From assembly GCA_030068075.1 (NCBI GenBank), contig CM057843.1:40803832-40867831 (forward strand): DNA of 64,000 nt, in the 5' to 3' direction. The DNA is from Paguma larvata (Eukaryota > Chordata > Mammalia > Carnivora > Viverridae). This document shows, in pieces, positions 10,965 to 21,197 of the stretch; within the stretch, counting starts at the first letter, position 1, and every line of letters starts with the position of its first letter. The notes under the pieces are model-generated. The model did no database searches. It was not told the DNA's origin and saw only the letters and a program-made list of their open reading frames with translations. The position numbers and the translations under genes were made by a program.

Positions 10965-11600
10965 ATTTTGGAGACTGTGGAGGTGTTGTCGCCATGTTCC
11001 TGTCCGCGGTCACCTAATCTTAGCGGGATCCCAACAGGTTAGGGAGTAGTTACTTGAGTGACAACCCATGGCAGATTTCACGACTTACATATTTATTACA
11101 GAGATTATATGAGCTTCACATAAGGAAGATAACAAATTGATATTTTCTTTTCTCTTTCAACCTCTCCTCTGCGAAAAAGTTACCAAGAGCAAGTCAAAAA
11201 CCCCTCTGGTGAAAATGCTGAGCCAAGCTGGGACAGGTTACTCCTTCAATACTAAGAGAAGCCAACTCCGGGAGAAACGGACGCTCCTACATTATGATCC
11301 AATTGTGAAAACAAAAGTCCTCTTTGTGGAGCAGAAAAAAATACACTCCCTCTAAACAATGGATTGAAAATGAATTTGATTTATAAATGAGAAGACTGAG
11401 GGCGGGATACTGACTCGGAAATTCTGCAGCTTGTAATAAAAGAAGAGGAAAAGGCACGGAATCGCTGCCTCCTGTGATTTGAAGGCCATTGTGAAGGAAA
11501 ACAATATACTGGAAGAAAGTTCTTCATATTTGGATGCATATCATTGCATCACATTTATTTATCTTTCTGGATATTTTTATAGCCCTTAATAAAAATGTTA
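10965..11600 (+). pseudogene. MRPL33: Processed MRPL33 pseudogene (mitochondrial ribosomal protein L33), interrupted
   Basis: MRPL33 encodes bL33m, a small protein of the mitochondrial large ribosomal subunit. The 5' part (ATG at 10994) reads MFLSAV and then hits a stop. After about 160 nt of unrelated-looking sequence the rest resumes at about 11179 (VTKSKSK..., then [19 protein letters not shown] and [10 protein letters not shown]) and ends at a stop at 11353-11355. A 3' UTR-like stretch follows, with a polyadenylation signal near 11588 and an A-rich tail. There are no introns of normal MRPL33 type and it lies in intergenic DNA, so it is a retrocopy. The inner segment may be a later insertion or an alternative exon carried by the copied transcript. 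The C-terminal 58 codons remain open but have no recognisable start of their own. Identification comes from protein similarity as I remember it. Confidence 0.85.
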
Positions 11601-11640
11601 AAAAAAATAAAATACAATATGATTTTTAAAAATTGCTTTA

Positions 11641-11862
11641 AGGGAACCTGGGTGGCTCAGACGGTGAAGCCTTCGACTCTTGGTTTCACTCAGGTCGTGA
11701 TCTCAGGGTTTCGCGAGTTCAAGGCCCACATTAGGCTCTGCAATGATAGCTCAGAGCCTGCTTGGGATTCTCTTGCCCTCGCTCTCTGCCCCTCCCCCGC
11801 TCCATGCATGCAGGCACTCTCTCTCTCTCTCAAAATAAATACATAAACTTAAAAAAAAATAA
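11641..11862 (+). mobile_element. CAN-SINE (forward)
   Basis: agggaacctgggtggctcag to aaataaatacataaactta. It lies just 3' of the MRPL33 retrocopy tail. Confidence 0.88.
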
Positions 11863-11911
11863 AACCACACCAAATTTGATATGTGCATTTAAAAAATTGT
11901 TTAATCAACAC

Positions 11912-12400
11912 TTGCCAAAGTATGGAAGAGCCCAAATGTCCATCAACGGATGAATGGATAAAGAAGACGTGGTATATATATATACACAATGGGGTATTAC
12001 TCGGTAATCAAAAAGAATGAAATCTTGCCATTTGCAACCACGTGGATAGAACTAGAGGGTATGATGCTAAGCAAAATTAGTCTGTCAGAGATGGACAAAT
12101 ATATGACTTCACTCATGTGAGGACTTTAAGATACAAAACACATGAACATAAGGGAGGAGAAGCCAAAAGAATATAAAAACAGGGAGGGGGACAAAAACAT
12201 AAGAGACTCTTAACCATCTGAGCCACCCAGGTGCCCCCATAAGAGACTCTTAAATATGGAGAACAGAGGGTTGCTGGAGGGCTTGTGGGAAGGGGGATGG
12301 GCTCAATGGGCAAGGGGCATTAAGGAATCTACTCCCGAAATCATTGTTGCACTATCCTGACTAACTTGGATGTAAATTTAAAAAAATAAAAATTTAAAAA
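11912..12400 (+). mobile_element. LINE-1 3' fragment (forward)
   Basis: ccaaagtatggaagagccc, then atggggtattactcgg and the 3' UTR ending ggatgtaaatttaaaaaaat. It carries the tailless SINE-head insertion at 12214-12237. Confidence 0.9.
12198..12253 (-). mobile_element. 24-bp SINE head flanked by perfect 16-bp direct repeat
   Basis: CATAAGAGACTCTTAA occurs at 12198-12213 and 12238-12253. Between them lies the reverse complement of a SINE head (ggggcacctgggtggctcag plus atgg) with no A-tail. It resembles a tailless retropseudogene insertion into the L1 3' UTR. Confidence 0.75.
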
Positions 12401-12804
12401 ATGTTTATGCTGATATGTGGAAAAAATAAGCAAAAATGAGGAGAAATAAAAAACAGGAAAAAAATCTATTTCATATCTTCCATGTTTTTTCATGTCGTCC
12501 CTTGTCAAGGAGAGTTGACCTCTTTGGAATTGCACTTCTGAACCCGCGCTGTGCTCCTTGCAGGCTCAGGCTCCCTCCTATCCCTACATGTGCCTGGTGG
12601 ACATTACGATTATTTCTACTATCTGTCTCCTCCAACGTCTGGGTGGTCCTGGGGGTCACAGGCCATTCTGACTAAATGTCCTAGCATGGAAATCCCCAGG
12701 TTAAATATTCAGTAAGTCTCACTAAGTGATTGCTTCATCACTCAGCCTGAAGAATCTACAGAAGGAAGGAGGATATCTTGACCCCTTTCCTTGTAGAAAC
12801 TCTT
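12401..12804. other. Unassigned intergenic DNA
   Basis: A-rich start, then mixed-composition DNA. No gene or repeat recognised. Confidence 0.4.
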
Positions 12805-12965
12805 AGAACAGTTGGCCTCAAATATTCATGAGCATCAGAATCATGTTTTGGCAGGTGGGTGTGGTATTTTGATTTGGCAGAACTGGGGTGGGGCATCGTA
12901 ATCTGCATTTTTAACAAACACTCCCATGTTTTTCTGACCCCATTTTGAGAATCTCCTCTAAAGTT
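12805..12965 (+). mobile_element. MER5A-like DNA transposon remnant
   Basis: catgagcatcagaatcatg, ctggggtggggcatcg and aatctgcatttttaacaaac follow the non-autonomous hAT-Charlie element MER5A. It is old, with no transposase. Confidence 0.75.
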
Positions 12966-13033
12966 AAGATCCACATAGATGATTGATTTCTTTTCATTTC
13001 CATGTAAATTCTCCGAGACAATTCGGTTAAATT

Positions 13034-13063
13034 CTCTTAACCGACCGAGCCACCCAGGTGCCC
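13034..13063 (-). mobile_element. Short SINE-head fragment (reverse)
   Basis: Only ctcttaaccgaccgagccac plus ccaggtgcccc is present. It breaks at the same ggttaag position as the fragment at 12214. Confidence 0.65.
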
Positions 13064-13186
13064 CTGAGAGAGAATCTTAAGCAGGCTCCATACTTAGCGT
13101 GGATGTGGGGCTCGATCCCATGACCCTGGGATCATGACCTGAGTTGAAATCAATAAGCTCAACTGACTCGGCCACCTAGGCACCCC
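13064..13186 (-). mobile_element. Truncated CAN-SINE (reverse)
   Basis: gagagagaatcttaagcagg to cggccacctaggcacccc. The tail is missing. Confidence 0.85.
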
Positions 13187-13408
13187 AAAGTTTAGGGTTT
13201 TTTTGAGAGAAAGAGAGACAGAGACAGAGAGAGAGACAGCATGTGCATGCAAGCCAAGGAGGGGCAGAGAGAGAGAGGTAGAGAATCCCAAGCAGGCTCC
13301 ATGCTGAGCTTGGAGCCCGACTTGGGACTCAGTCCCATAACCGTGGTATCACGACCTGAGCAGAAATCAAGAGTCAGACGCTTAACCAACTTAGCTACCT
13401 AGGCTCCC
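13187..13408 (-). mobile_element. CAN-SINE (reverse)
   Basis: tttttttgagagaaagagag to cttagctacctaggctccc. Confidence 0.88.
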
Positions 13409-13562
13409 TTGTTTTTTTTTTTTTCTTTTTTCTTTTTTGTTTGTTTTTGTTTTCTGTTTTTTGTTTTTTAGGTAATCTCTACTTCTGATGACATGGGACT
13501 CAAACTCACAACCACAAGATCAAGAGTCATACGCTCTACCGACAGAGCCATGCAGGTGCCCC
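13409..13562 (-). mobile_element. Short older CAN-SINE subtype (reverse), long T-rich tail
   Basis: T/TG-rich tail of about 60 nt, then ggtaatctctacttctg to gagccatgcaggtgcccc. Confidence 0.82.
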
Positions 13563-13673
13563 TGGAAGTCATTCTTTCTTTTGGAAGTCATTCTTGATTT
13601 CACCCATTTCCTTATCCTCAACACCTAATCCATTATTTTCTTGCCAATTCTTCTTCGAAATGTATCTTAAATT

Positions 13674-13900
13674 GGGGCGCCTGAGCGGCTTGGTTGGTTG
13701 AGTGTCCAACTCTTGATTTCAACTCAGGTCATGATCCCAGGGTGGTGGGATGGAGCCCCAAGTTGGGCTTTGCACTGAATGTGGAGCCTGCTTAAGATCA
13801 TCTCTCTCTCTCCCATTGCCTCTTTCCCCTTCCCCTTGCTTGTGTGTGTGCTCTCTCTCTCTCTCTAAAAAATACAAAAACAAAGCAAAACAAAAAACAG
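13674..13900 (+). mobile_element. CAN-SINE (forward) with TSD
   Basis: ggggcgcctgagcggcttgg to an acaaaaaacag tail. TSD atcttaaattg on both sides. Confidence 0.92.
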
Positions 13901-14064
13901 ATCTTAAATTGCCTTCTCTGTCTCTGTTGCCACCATCTTAGTCCAGACGGTCACCATCTATCACCTGTCATGGAGTTTACTGCTCTGACAGCTTATTTCA
14001 TCTCCCACTCCATCCTTACCCCCTTACAATCCATACGCACACAAGCAATGATGGATCCCTCTCT

Positions 14065-14281
14065 TTTTAAAAGTTTATTTATTTATTTATTTAAGAGAGA
14101 GGGAGAGAGCCAGCAGGGAAGGAGCAGAGAGAGAGAGAGAGAGAGAGAGAGAATCCCAAGCAGACTCTTTGCTGTCAGTGCAGAGCCCGGTATGGGATTC
14201 GAACTCACAAACCATGAGATCATGACCTGAGCTAAAAGTCAAGAATCGGACGCTTAACTGACTGACTCACCCAGGCACCCC
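14065..14281 (-). mobile_element. CAN-SINE (reverse) with TSD
   Basis: aagtttatttatttattt to actcacccaggcacccc, with a (GA)n stretch. TSD atccctctct on both sides. Confidence 0.9.
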
Positions 14282-14292
14282 ATCCCTCTCTC

Positions 14293-14394
14293 TTTTAAAG
14301 TAGCTCTATACCCAATGTGGGGCTTGGACTCATGACCCCTGAGATCGGAGTCACGTGAGTCGCATGTCCTACCAACTGAGCCAGCCAGGCACCC
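14293..14394 (-). mobile_element. Short older CAN-SINE subtype (reverse)
   Basis: tttaaagtagctctatacc to gagccagccaggcacccc. Confidence 0.85.
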
Positions 14395-15249
14395 CGAGGG
14401 ATCTCTTGAAAATGTAAACAGGGTCACATTGCTCCTCTTCTTCAAATCTATCAAAGATTTCCCTCGCGCGCAGCAGAGTTCAGCTCCAGCTCCTCGCTCT
14501 GACTTCACGGCCCTCCTCGGTGAGGTGGTCCCCGCCTCTCTTTCCGCCTCACCTCTAAATCCTCTTCCCCACTCCTTGTGGTCCCTCTGACCTGGACTGG
14601 CTACAGGACATGCAGGGCCCAGGGGAAAATGAAAATGCGGGGCACCTGCTCACAAGTTATTAAGAATTTCAAGATGTAACAGTTAAACCAAGGGTGGATT
14701 AAACCAAGAGCGGAGCATCGACCCAAGGGCGGAGCCCTTCCGAGCACAGAGCTTTGTGCTACAGGCCCTGCCTCGGCCTGGAACTGTCTGCCCCAGTTTA
14801 TAATACCCAGCTCTCGGCTCAAATGTCACCTCTTCAGAATCGTCCGCTGAATTTAAAGTAACCTCACCCTGTTCCTCTCAAACATATCACATCACTGGGT
14901 ATTATTATGTGCTCTGCACGTGGCCCTATCAGAAATGATCTCATTTGTTTACTTGTGTATGGTCTGTCTCTCCCCGCTTCCCCCTCGCCCTGCCCTGTGG
15001 TCCCCTGCTTCCCTTAGCCCTTCCCCCCTCAGAACAGAAACTCAATGAAGGACCCTTCCCACCATGTCACTTCTGTATCTCCAGCACCCAGAGCCGGGCT
15101 GCTTCAGACTAGGCACACAATAAATGTTCGACGAATAAAAGGAATGACTGCGCCGAAGAACGCATTTCAGGAAGCTGGGGCGGCCCATTGGCCATCTACC
15201 ACAGAGGAGTCCTACAGCCAGCAGTGCTTTTGGGGTTTGTTTTTTATTA

Positions 15250-15377
15250 TTATTTTTTTAAAGATTAAAGAAGTGTTTATTAAGTAAACTTTACCCCCAA
15301 CGTGGGGCTCGAATTCGAACTCACAATCCCAAGGTCAAGAGTCCCATGCTCCACTGACTGAGCCAGCCAAGTGCCCC
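15250..15377 (-). mobile_element. Short older CAN-SINE subtype (reverse)
   Basis: tttttttaaagattaaagaa to gagccagccaagtgcccc, with a small internal insertion in the tail. Confidence 0.82.
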
Positions 15378-15460
15378 TAGTTTTTTTATTTGGGTCACAT
15401 TTGAATTCCTTCAGGCATTGCAAATACCATGGTATGGTGGGCTTTCTTCCCACTGTCTTT

Positions 15461-15707
15461 TTTTTTTTTTAAATGTTTATTTATTTTATTTATTATTATT
15501 TTTAATGTTTATTTTTGAGAGAGACACACACATACCCAGAATGCAAGTGGGGGTGGGGCAGAGATGGAGGGAGACACAGAATCTGAAGCACCCTTAGGCT
15601 CCGAGCTGTCAGCACAGAGCCCGACGCGGGGCTCGAACCCACGAACTGTGGGATCATGAACTGAGCCGAAGTCAGATGCCCAACTGACTGAGCCACCCAG
15701 GCGCCCC
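15461..15707 (-). mobile_element. CAN-SINE (reverse), left of a tandem pair
   Basis: Long T-rich tail with TTTATT units, ending gagccacccaggcgcccc. The pair shares the TSD ttcccactgtctt (15448-15460, 15920-15932). Confidence 0.9.
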
Positions 15708-15919
15708 TAAGGTTTATTTTTTGAGAGAGAGAGACAGAGAGCGCGCGCACAAGTGAGGGAAGGGCAGAGAGAGAGAGAGAGGGAGAGAGACAGAACCTGA
15801 AGTAGTGTGAGCTGTCAGAACAGAGCCTGAGCCCAAAGCTGGGCTCGAACTCACAAACTGTCAGATCATGCTCTGAGCCGAAGTGGGATGGTTAACCGAC
15901 TGAGCCACCCGGGCGCCCC
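15708..15919 (-). mobile_element. CAN-SINE (reverse), right of a tandem pair
   Basis: aaggtttattttttgagag to gagccacccgggcgcccc. Confidence 0.9.
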
Positions 15920-16009
15920 TTCCCACTGTCTTAAATTCAATCCCAATTTACATGCTTGAGTTCCTGTCTTCTCTCTGGCTGAGCAGGGATGAACGCATCA
16001 CTTTTGAAT

Positions 16010-16165
16010 CTTATTAGTATGTGACCAAGAACAAATGATTTGACCTCCCTGGGTCTTTCCTCTTCATCTGCCCAATAAGGATAATTGTGCTATCAGCTCT
16101 TTGAATTGGGATTAAATGAAATAACACCCATAAATTGCATGTAAACACTAAAATGTGCACTAAGG
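16010..16165 (+). mobile_element. MIR fragment (forward)
   Basis: gtgaccaagaacaaatgatt, ctcttcatctgcccaataag, then gggattaaatgaaataacac follow the MIR core. Confidence 0.75.
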
Positions 16166-16184
16166 GCTGCTGTTAGCAGGTTAA

Positions 16185-16350
16185 GAGAGGCAGTGGTGAA
16201 ACGGGAGGGACATGGCAGTTCTGGTTCTAGCTCTTCACCTACTGCATGTATGACCTCGGCCAAGTGACACGACCTGCCTTAGCCTCCGTGGCCTCTCCCA
16301 CGAGATGGTTGTGTTAGTAGTGACAGCTATTTTACAGCATGGCTGGGATT
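16185..16350 (+). mobile_element. MIR fragment (forward)
   Basis: gttctggttctagctcttc, tatgacctcggccaagtgac, cctccgtggcctctcc match the MIR order. Confidence 0.75.
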
Positions 16351-17215
16351 ATCAGAGAAAGTTCGAGATGAAGGAGTTATTCTTACCTTTCCCTGAAGGA
16401 GCAGTGGGACGGAGCCATAGGAAGGGCCCAGGGACAGTCCCTCACGTAGCCAGCAGGGGTCTGCTCCCCGCACATTGTACCCGGGACCCCTTGGGAGACA
16501 CGGCTGGGTTCACAGGGCCCAAACAGAGACAGCTCTTGGGGTCACCATCCCAAATGCCTCTCTCCATAATGAGAAAGGAACAGATGTCTGATTTCGCAGA
16601 TAAGCAAGGCGCCTCCCCCAACCGTGCCAAAATAAACAAACAGATAAATAAATAAAACAGCTACCCTTCGTGCCTTCCAGAATGTGCAGGTCCAGCTGAT
16701 GAGGTTCAGGACATGCTACCCCCAAATATGGCACTGCGACACGTTGAATGTTTCAAGCTGAAGGAATTTAAGAAATCATAGATGCAGAAAGGGCTTCCTA
16801 ACTCCCTGAAGCGGATTAGAGAACCGTCACGTGAGAAGTGCTGTCTCTATTTCTGGAGGAAAGAAGCACCCTGATCTCTGAAGACTGAGGGACACAGGGA
16901 GGAATCTGAATGAACGGGCCTTGCTACATTTCTCCCAGTTTCCTATCTTTATTTGCCCCATACCCTTTCTTCTATCCTATCTTTCTATAGCTTTTTACCC
17001 CTTCGTCATCACGCCTAGCACAAAATCAGCTAGGTTTAACTATTTCTTTGGGTCTTCACTTCCTTATGAAGGCTCGCGTGTCACTTAAAACTTCTATTAA
17101 ATAACTCTGGATGATTTCTCGTGTTAATCTGTCTTTGGTTACAGGGGTTTCAGTGGAGAACTTAAAAAGGTAGAGAAAAAGTATGCGGTTCCCACTGGAC
17201 AAATGTCTAGGTTGG
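16351..17215. other. Unassigned intergenic DNA
   Basis: No protein-like ORF or repeat identified. Confidence 0.4.
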
Positions 17216-17480
17216 CATCAGAGAGTAGAGGTTCAGAGGTGGGGCTCTTGACCCAGGGAGACTCTGAATCCAGACTCAACCTCTTACTAGGAGTTTGACC
17301 TTGAGTAAATTCATATAAGCCTCAGTTTCTTCACTTGGAAAATGGGAAAAAAACCTAATGATAGTACCTACTTCATAGGGTGGCCGTGGGCACCAGATGA
17401 GATAATCCATATGGAGTCATTAGCATGGTGCACGCACCATGGTCCCGCCCTAAAGGAGCTAAATAGGGATAAACTTTCAA
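17216..17480 (+). mobile_element. MIR (forward)
   Basis: cagactcaacctcttactag, cctcagtttcttcacttgg, aaaatgggaaaaaaacc, gtacctacttcatagggtgg. Good core match. Confidence 0.85.
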
Positions 17481-17525
17481 AATATTTAACAACTGTTCTT
17501 CTTGGCCAAATATAGAAAAATCTGA

Positions 17526-17664
17526 GGGCCTCCTGGGTGGCTCAGTCGATTAAGTGTCTGACTCTTGATTTTGGCTCAGGTCATGATCTCACAGGTCATG
17601 GGATTGAGCCCCAAGTTGGGCTCTGTGCTGGCTTGGATTCTCTCTCTCTTTAACCCCTCCCCTG

Positions 17665-17698
<34 letters not shown>

Positions 17699-17750
17699 TA
17701 CTGTCTCTCTCTCTCTCTCAAAATAAATAAATAAACATTTAAAAAATTTG
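17526..17750 (+). mobile_element. CAN-SINE (forward) with TSD and (CA)n
   Basis: gggcctcctgggtggctcag to aaataaacatttaaaaa. The CT region contains a (CA)n run at about 17676-17699. TSD aaaaatctgag / aaaaatttgag. Confidence 0.92.
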
Positions 17751-18190
17751 AGTATCAGATTGTGTTGGTCTCTTTTCTATGTTCTCTTATCCCTCCAATA
17801 AGTGAAAGAATAGAGAATTGGCTGGTGTGGACCTTTTTTCAAATCACCAAATTGAATTTTTGGTTTTAGTTGAAGTAATATATCTCCATAGGCTAAAAGG
17901 TCAAACTATTCTGCCTGACTTTTCATGAAAAAAGTCATCTCACCCCTAATTATTATTTGGAGGCACCTGCTTTCCACTCTTTTAGCTCTTTCTTATTTTT
18001 AATCATGCCTCTGTCCAATATTTCTTTGTTCTGAATAATATGCTCATACTAATATTTCTTGACTTTTTTCTTCAAATGTAGACATTACCTATTGAGTTCT
18101 CATTATGGAAGAAGACTTAAATCTCTCAAACTATCCCCCTTTCCTTTCCTATACCCTCACTATATACTTTTGTTAAACATTTTTATTAGA
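17751..18190. other. Unassigned intergenic DNA
   Basis: No gene or repeat recognised. Confidence 0.4.
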
Positions 18191-18221
18191 TCAATATTCC
18201 GTTTTTTGTTTTTGTTTTTGT

Positions 18222-18515
18222 TTTAGAGAGAGAAGGCACAAATGAGCAAGGAGCAGAGAAAGAGAATCCCACGGGGGGGAGAGGGGAGAGAGAGAGAGAG
18301 AGAGAGAGAAGTGGGGCTCACCTGGGGCTCATATTTGTCTTTACCCGAAGCGGGGCTCCTGCTCACTGGAAGTAGGACTCCTGCTCACCGGAAGCGGGAC
18401 ACGGACTCACCCCAAGCGGGGCTTGAGCTCATCAGATGCGGGACTCGAACTCATGAATTGAGAGATCATGACCTGAACTGAAGTTGGATGCTTAACAACT
18501 GAGCCAACAGGCACC
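18222..18515 (-). mobile_element. Unusual CAN-SINE (reverse) with tandemly repeated B-box segment
   Basis: Overall a reverse SINE (GAGA region left, head gagccaacaggcaccc right) with TSD caatattc plus gtttt on both sides. In its middle the roughly 22-bp block carrying gcgggactcgaactca is present about five times (about 18336-18455) with divergence between units. This block contains the RNA polymerase III B box. Confidence 0.85.
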
Positions 18516-18610
18516 CAATATTCAGTTTTTATATTATTGTGATTGTAGCAATTTTTCACAGTTAAGCCATGTTATAGAGTAGAATTACTATCTTTGAATT
18601 TTTTCCTTAT

Positions 18611-18724
18611 GGGGCGCCTGACTGACTCAGTCAGTGGAGTGTGTAACTCTTGGTCTCGGGGTTGTGAGTTCAAGCCCCACGTTGGGTGTGGATATTGTTT
18701 AAAAAAAATAAAATCTTAAAAAAT
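18611..18724 (+). mobile_element. Short older CAN-SINE (forward) with 12-bp TSD
   Basis: ggggcgcctgactgactcag to aaataaaatcttaaaaaa. TSD ttttttccttat on both sides. Confidence 0.9.
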
Positions 18725-18764
18725 TTTTTTCCTTATAATATTTTCTCTCGAAGTTAATTTTCTC

Positions 18765-18830
18765 TTTTTCTCCCTCTTCCTCCCTCCCTCTCTCTCTCTC
18801 TCTTTCTTTCTCTGTTTCTTTCTTTCTTTC
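18765..18830. repeat. Polypyrimidine microsatellite (CT/CTTT)n
   Basis: Uninterrupted C/T strand with tctctc and tttc units. Confidence 0.85.
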
Positions 18831-19734
18831 CATCGTTTTCCATATTCTTACCACTGACTTCCCCCTGTATACACTTTGGAGAAATGGAAATGTCTCTTTC
18901 GGATCCATTAGTATTCCAGCAGTGTTCTTTCTGGCTGGCCAACAACCTTCCTGGGGCCTCTGTCTGCCTGTGTCCTCCTGTTTTCACCTGGATTGAGTGT
19001 TTTTAGGCCTGCTGCACACTAGTCATCCTGGAGGGTCTCCACACGGCTACCCTAGGAATTTCTTCACTTCATCCTCAGGCTGGATTTGATTTTTGGACCT
19101 CGAGTCTCTCTCTTGTTTTACCCCTACGTTTTGCTGTAGAACATCCTTTAGTGGCTTCCAGAGAAAGAGTCCATGGAAAATAGATTATTTTTTTTAGCTG
19201 GTAGGTCAAAAATGTCATTTTCCCCTTTCACAGTTGAGTAATGATTTGGGTGGATAAAGATTTCTTTTTTCTTTCCTTCTCTTTTTGGGGTGGGTGAGTG
19301 GGTATAGATTTCTAGGTTCAAAACTCTCCTCTCAGAATGTCCAGGGAATTACCCTTTAGTCTGGTGTTTTGAAGCAATCCAAGATCATCCCAATTCCCAA
19401 TCCTTCATATGGGACCTATTTTTCTCCTTTGGAAAGCTGTAGGAGCTTCTCTTTATCCCATGTGCCCTGAAATTTCACAATGCTGTACCGGGCAGCAAGC
19501 TATTTTTCCATCCATTGGCTGGGCCCTCTCAACTTGGACACTCGGGCCCTTAGAACCAGAAAATGTTTATATGTTATTTCTTTGATATACTCTTCCCTCC
19601 TTCCCCCCATCCCCGTTCTTTCTGGAAATTCTGCTATTCAGATACTGGATTGATACTTATATTTTCTTATCTGCTCTTTCCTGTTTTTCTTCTCAGCTGT
19701 TCAAAAACTCTTTCTGTAGTGCCTATTTTGTGTT
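18831..19734. other. Possibly ancient LINE-derived DNA
   Basis: Phrases such as ttgagtaatgatttgggtgg and gtctggtgttttgaagcaat recall old LINE text, but I cannot assign a family. Confidence 0.3.
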
Positions 19735-20330
19735 ATTCATTATTCTAGGCGCGAGGGATATAGAAGGGAATAGAACTGAACAAAACCTCTGCTCTCGCGG
19801 AGTTTACATAACATTTATATTTCATTAGAAAGTGGTAACTACTATGGAGAAAAAGAAAATTAGGGAAAGAGGCTAGGGAGTTCGGAATACTGAGCTCCTT
19901 GATTTTAAATAGAGTGATCAGGGGAGATCTTATTGAGAAACTAACATTTTTGTGGATAAGATAGCTTGGAAAGAACGAGGCAGAAAAACAGCATGTAATT
20001 AGCCCCTCAGTGGGGCAGGCTGAGGCAGGAGGAGGTCTGGAGGATCACGGTACAGCAGAGAAGTCAGGGTGCCCACAGAGGAGGGACACAGGGGGCAGAG
20101 AAGAATGAGGTCTGAGAGGTGATAGCAGCCTTTGATGTGAATGACAGGGAAAGCCACTGGATGGTTTCGGCAGAGGACTAATGTGATCTAATTGACCTTG
20201 TAACTGTATCACCATAGCTCCTTTGGAAATGGTAGGGGGTCAGGGTGGAGGCAGAACACTTGGTTACTATTGCAGTGATGAAGGGGAAAGTAAAGATGGC
20301 TTGGACCAGGGTGTCTTTAACTTTCAAAGT
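19735..20330. repeat. Ancient mammalian interspersed repeat, family not assigned
   Basis: Starts like a reverse L2 3' end (ctaggcgcgagggatatag) and runs into ggaaagccactggatgg and atggcttggaccagggtg, text common to an old mammal-wide repeat. Confidence 0.45.
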
Positions 20331-20344
20331 TATTTCGTAATCAT

Positions 20345-21085
20345 TGAATATATATATATATTGGCATCTGATGCTTTCTGATGTGGTCCCTTATTTCCTG
20401 AGGTAATCTCATATTTCTGTGGATATTGATTACAATTCTTTTGATGGCTTCTTTTATTATTTCCATTATCTCTGGTCCATCTGAATTCCTCTTGCTGTTT
20501 TTTGTTTTGCTTTGGGATGGGGGTGTCTCTGTCTTATGGGTTCCTTTCAATGTCTGTTTATCTTTGGCTATCCATTCATACATAAGAGCTAAGTGTAAGC
20601 TCTGTGCGGATGGAGCTTCTGGAATGATGGACTTCTCTGTGGGTTATCTGGGCTGGAACATGACCTTTATATGCTGGGGAGATCCCACCCCCACTCCTAC
20701 TTTTTGTATGTGTAGGGTTTTTTCCCACTAAGCTGGGAGAAGCCGGAGTCTGACCAGAATGTTAGCTTTTACCAAATCTCATGTTCAGCATGGTACCTCT
20801 TTTCTTACCTCTGCCAGATATGTTTAAGTCTCTTTTGTTTAGTCTTTCTGGAAGACAAAGGGATTTAGAGTCCGCTTCCTAAACTGCCTTGTAACCAGTC
20901 CTGTTTTCAACTCCATCTACACTTTCATCTTGGTACCTGGTGATTCCAATTCCTGAACCTTTCTGGTGGTACATCTTAGCATTCGTCAACTAGTCTCCTG
21001 GTTTCCCTACTCCAGTAATTTGTTTTTTCTATTCTATTAAAGCCATTTCCATTTAGTTATGCTCTCTGGCTTCCAAAATGTTTTC
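20345..21085. other. Unassigned DNA, possibly old LINE
   Basis: (TA)n at about 20348-20360, then T-rich text. A 101-codon ORF at 20426-20731 has no recognisable protein features. Confidence 0.3.
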
Positions 21086-21088
21086 TTT

Positions 21089-21197
21089 TTTAAAAGATTT
21101 TATTTTTACGTAAGCTCTACACCCAATGGGGGCTCAAACTTACAACCCCGTGATCAAGAATTGCATAGTCTACTGACTGAGCCAGCCAGGAACCCCT
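21089..21197 (-). mobile_element. Short older CAN-SINE subtype (reverse)
   Basis: aaaagattttatttttacgt to gagccagccaggaacccc. Confidence 0.85.

Larger units (their letters stand above)
13905..15155 (+). mobile_element. L2 LINE, 3' region (forward), split by SINEs
   Basis: Pieces around 13920-14065, 14400-14520 and 14780-15155. The 3' end reads tgtatctccagcacccagag, then caataaatgttcgacgaat, the L2 terminus. Two SINEs interrupt it. Confidence 0.7.

Noticed and set aside
14100..14155. GA and CT repeats considered as satellite or CRISPR-like arrays
   Set aside because: They are the CT-rich regions of SINEs. No spaced identical repeats as in CRISPR.
20426..20731. 101-codon hydrophobic ORF
   Set aside because: T-rich, old-repeat-like DNA. 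No start context or known pattern.
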